From Comamonas terrae (lineage in GTDB: Bacteria > Pseudomonadota > Gammaproteobacteria > Burkholderiales > Burkholderiaceae_C): a stretch of DNA of 48,175 nt. Shown in pieces: positions 46,006 to 48,175 of the stretch. A program made the translations under genes and the position numbers. The stretch lies in the NCBI RefSeq assembly GCF_001544075.1, contig NZ_BCNT01000022.1, positions 1-48,175 of the forward strand, written 5' to 3'. Each line of letters begins with the position of its first letter. Within the stretch, counting starts at the first letter, position 1. The notes beneath the pieces are model-generated. The model made no database searches and was not told where the DNA came from. It worked only from the letters and a program-made list of their open reading frames with translations.

Positions 46006-46058
46006 AGCGGAGCTAGGCGCCGCCCCGTGCCGGATGCGGGCTTTCTTCGACGGCAAGG

Positions 46059-46072
46059 TTGATGTGCATCAA
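46059..46072. promoter_or_regulatory. Perfect FNR/Anr box upstream of uspA-type gene
   Basis: TTGAT-GTGC-ATCAA matches the FNR/Anr consensus at every defined position. It is centred 111 bases before the universal stress gene start. A class II arrangement would put the transcription start near 46107, but the -10 there is weak by eye. Confidence 0.75.
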
Positions 46073-46176
46073 GATGCTGAGGCATGATGGGGTTCAGACT
46101 GAGCTTCATTGAACCGGCGGCGGATGGCGCAGATTTCTGTTCCCGGTGATGCCGCCACGCTATCGAAGGAGAAAAC

Positions 46177-46620
46177 ATGTCCATGTTCAAGCACATTCTG
46201 GTTCCGGTGGATGGCTCCAAGCCCTCGCTGCTGGCGGCCCGCAAGGCGGCCGAGCTGGCCAAGGTCTTTGGCAGCGCGGTGACGGCGGTCTATGTGATCG
46301 ATCCCTATCCGTTCACCGGCGTGGGCGCCGATTTCGCCTACGGCCAATCCCAGTACCTGAGCGCGGCCACGGCCGAAGCCAATACCGCGCTGGATGCCGT
46401 CAAGGCCCTGATGGACGAGGCGGGCGTGGCCGTTTCCACCGTGGTCGGCGAAGGCCATGCGGTGCACGACGGCATTGTGCGCGTGATGGAAAGCAGCGGC
46501 GCCGACCTCATCGTCATGGGCTCCCAGGGCCGCCGTGGCCTGGAAAAGCTGATGCTGGGCAGCGTGACCCAGCGCGTGCTGGGCGCCGTGCGCATTCCCG
46601 TGCTCGTGGTCCGCGAATAA
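46177..46620 (+). CDS. Universal stress protein, UspA family
   Basis: 147-residue single-domain Usp. It starts FKHILVPVDGSKPS and has the ATP-binding motif GSQGRRGLEKLMLGSVTQRV (the G-2X-G-9X-G-S/T pattern) near the C-terminus, followed by IPVLVVRE. Members of this ATP-binding group dimerise and act in survival of energy or oxygen limitation. AAGGAG lies before the start. The perfect FNR/Anr box upstream predicts induction at low oxygen. It ends at a strong bidirectional terminator. Confidence 0.93.
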   Translation: MSMFKHILVPVDGSKPSLLAARKAAELAKVFGSAVTAVYVIDPYPFTGVGADFAYGQSQYLSAATAEANTALDAVKALMDEAGVAVSTVVGEGHAVHDGIVRVMESSGADLIVMGSQGRRGLEKLMLGSVTQRVLGAVRIPVLVVRE

Positions 46621-46636
46621 GCGTCCCCCATCAAAT

Positions 46637-46664
46637 AAAAAAGACCTCCGCGGAGGTCTTTTTT
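46637..46664. terminator. Bidirectional terminator, 14-bp perfect palindrome
   Basis: AAAAAAGACCTCCG and CGGAGGTCTTTTTT are exact complements. It serves the usp gene on the plus strand and the second Bug gene on the minus strand. Confidence 0.93.
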
Positions 46665-46736
46665 ATTGCACAGAGCACAGCCTTTAAAACGGGCTCGCTC
46701 CAACAAAGAGACACCGAGCAAGAGCCGCTCAGGAGG

Positions 46737-47720
46737 TTACTCAATCTTCGCGCCAGAGGCTTCCACGATCGCCTTGTTGGCCTTGAAATCGGCCTGGAAG
46801 AATTTGTCGAAGGCTTCCACGCTCATGGCCTGGGGCTCGGCGCCCTGGGTCTGGATGGCTTCCCGTACTTCAGGCATGGCCAGCAGCTTGTTCACTTCGG
46901 CATTGACCTTGTTGACGACGGGCGCCGGCGTGCCCCTGGGCATGAACAGGCCGTACCAGGTGCTGACGTTGAAGCCCTTGAGGCCGGATTCGGCCAGGGT
47001 CGGCACATCGGGCAGCGAGGTGGAGCGGGCCGCGGAGGTCACCGCGATGGCACGCAGCTTGCCGGACTTGATCTGGCCGATGGCCGAAGGCACGGAGGAC
47101 ACCAGAAGGTCCACGTTGCCCGCCAGCGCGTCCATCATGGCCGGGTTGGAGCCCTTGTAGGGCACGTGCGTGAGCTGGATGCCCGCAGCCTTTTCCAGCA
47201 TCACGCCGGCCAGATGGATGCTGGTGCCGTTGCCCGGCGAGCCGTAGGTGATCTTGGCGGGCGCCTTCCTGGCGGCGGCCACCACGTCGGCCAGCGTCTT
47301 GTAGGGCGAGTTGGCGGCCGTGGCGATCACGATGGGGGTGTAGGCCACATGGGCCACGGGCGTCAGGTCCTTGGTGGGGTTCCAGGGCAGGTTCTTGTAC
47401 AGATAGGGGCCGAGGACCACGTTGTCCTTCTGGCCCATGACCATGTCGTAGCCCGTGGGCGCCGCTTTCACGGCCTCGGTGATGCCGATGGTGCCGCCCG
47501 CGCCGGCGCGGTTGTCGGGCACCACGGTCCAGTGGCTGACTTCGGTGAGCTTGTTGGAGATCACACGCGAGAGGATGTCGGTGCCGCCGCCGGGCGGGAA
47601 GGGCACGATCAGGCGCACGGGCTTGTTGGGGTAGTCGGTGGCCGGGCCTTGCGCGGCCGCGGAAAAGCTCAGGCCCAGCGTGGCGGCCATGGCCGTGCAG
47701 GTGATCAGTTGGCGAAACAT
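46737..47720 (-). CDS. Bug/TctC family solute-binding protein
   Basis: 327-residue periplasmic receptor with a signal peptide (TCTAMAATLGLSFSAAAQG). Bug motifs: VRLIVPFPPGGGTDILSRV, VVPDNRAGAGGTIGITEAV, TYGSPGNGTSIHLAGVML and THVPYKGSNPAMMDAL. GGAG lies before ATG 47720. No TctAB genes are nearby. The ligand, an organic acid by family, is unknown. It does not closely resemble the first Bug protein of the window beyond family motifs. Confidence 0.92.
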   Translation of the reverse strand: MFRQLITCTAMAATLGLSFSAAAQGPATDYPNKPVRLIVPFPPGGGTDILSRVISNKLTEVSHWTVVPDNRAGAGGTIGITEAVKAAPTGYDMVMGQKDNVVLGPYLYKNLPWNPTKDLTPVAHVAYTPIVIATAANSPYKTLADVVAAARKAPAKITYGSPGNGTSIHLAGVMLEKAAGIQLTHVPYKGSNPAMMDALAGNVDLLVSSVPSAIGQIKSGKLRAIAVTSAARSTSLPDVPTLAESGLKGFNVSTWYGLFMPRGTPAPVVNKVNAEVNKLLAMPEVREAIQTQGAEPQAMSVEAFDKFFQADFKANKAIVEASGAKIE

Positions 47721-48175
47721 GAAAAAGAAACTCCAGGGACGATTCGGGGGCGCAGTCGCGGCAAGCCGGCTTTTGGCGCGGCGGCCCGTCACTGCAAAAA
47801 GCCTGTCGTGCGTTGCGCATGGCAGGCCTGGGGGTCACGGAAGGTGGGCTTTTCGATGATCGGGGAGGGTGGTTCCGCCATCAATGGGTATTTGTCTTTA
47901 CCGGGGAGGCAGCATGCGGTACCGGCATGTCTGCACCATCCATCGCGCGCGGTGCGCAGCAGGGTGGCTGCTGCGTCAGCGAGCAGCAGACCGATCGGGT
48001 CTGGCTGCGGTTGCGGCCCACGGGCGCGATGGCTTGAAGCTGTTGTTGCTAGATGTGCATGCACAGCATGCGGACCATTCTGCCACGTCCCGGACCTTGC
48101 CATGGCTGCCGGCGCGATGGCAGCCGTTCCTATCGGGCAAAGCAGCCATGCGTGCGATCGGCGTACCGGGAAGGC
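47721..48175. other. Region upstream of the second Bug gene, no gene seen
   Basis: About 450 bases to the window end. Two open frames overlap here on opposite strands, both without a ribosome site or family character. A 12-bp palindrome TGTGCATGCACA lies at 48054-48065. A gene may begin beyond the right edge. Confidence 0.5.
48054..48065. promoter_or_regulatory. 12-bp palindrome TGTGCATGCACA
   Basis: A perfect dyad followed closely by a second GCATGC. It could be an operator for the Bug gene or for a gene outside the window; nothing ties it to a known regulator. Confidence 0.3.

Noticed and set aside
47789..48103. Minus-strand 104-residue frame upstream of the second Bug gene
   Set aside because: No ribosome site, low-information composition rich in His/Arg/Pro, and it overlaps a plus-strand frame of similar quality.

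Overview
The window looks like a chromosomal stretch from a high-GC betaproteobacterium of the family Comamonadaceae (Delftia/Comamonas-like). The grounds are the high G+C by eye, the many Bug/TctC solute-binding proteins paired with LysR genes, the gene order of the protocatechuate 4,5-cleavage (pmd) operon, and several copies of two intergenic repeat types that I associate with this family (the GC-rich CCCCCTGAG...GGGGGAC type and the ATAGCTG...GCGCTTGATGG type). No rRNA, tRNA, CRISPR array, transposase or phage gene was seen.

Layout. 1-2.2 kb: an FCD-type GntR regulator and a two-gene LrgA/LrgB-like holin/antiholin pair. 2.2-8.6 kb: a second-copy elongation factor G with a long leader containing a terminator, an orphan MetQ-like binding protein coupled to a DUF6817-like/TPR protein, upp, and a PLP-dependent Thr/Ser dehydratase. 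8.7-11.9 kb: a minus-strand three-gene operon of unknown function (polytopic membrane protein with a C-terminal zinc ribbon, lipoprotein, double-zinc-ribbon membrane protein), with a GC hairpin in each gap and its own terminator. 12.2-20.1 kb: YXWGXW lipoprotein, hrpA with repeat-derived insertions in its reading frame, a beta-CASP RNase-like MBL protein, an MgtC/DUF4010 membrane protein and a PNPOx-fold protein. 20.3-28.2 kb: acyl-CoA ligase, hybrid histidine kinase, tiny lipoprotein, ugd, galE and a His/Gly-rich secreted protein.

28.5-36.2 kb is the core catabolic island: a leaderless-secretion ModA-like protein, the transporter PmdK, then PmdE, PmdF, PmdD, PmdA, PmdB and PmdC. Together they import an aromatic acid, cleave protocatechuate at the 4,5 bond and convert it through 2-pyrone-4,6-dicarboxylate to pyruvate and oxaloacetate. 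At 42.9-45.1 kb, pobA with a divergent IclR regulator makes protocatechuate from 4-hydroxybenzoate, so the two blocks form one 4-hydroxybenzoate degradation route. No PmdU/LigU-type oxalomesaconate tautomerase gene lies in the window.

Between and after these lie an aldo/keto reductase, a DHA2 efflux pump followed by speG with a divergent LysR gene, a LysR/Bug pair, a 2-oxoglutarate/Fe(II) oxygenase-like protein, a universal stress protein preceded by a perfect FNR/Anr box, and a second Bug protein. Several genes have no Shine-Dalgarno sequence but a -10-like hexamer within about 6-11 bases of the start codon, suggesting leaderless transcripts. The most unusual items are the zinc-ribbon operon, the repeat insertions inside hrpA, the FNR/Dnr-type boxes at the MBL and Usp genes, and the attenuator-like leader of the EF-G paralogue.
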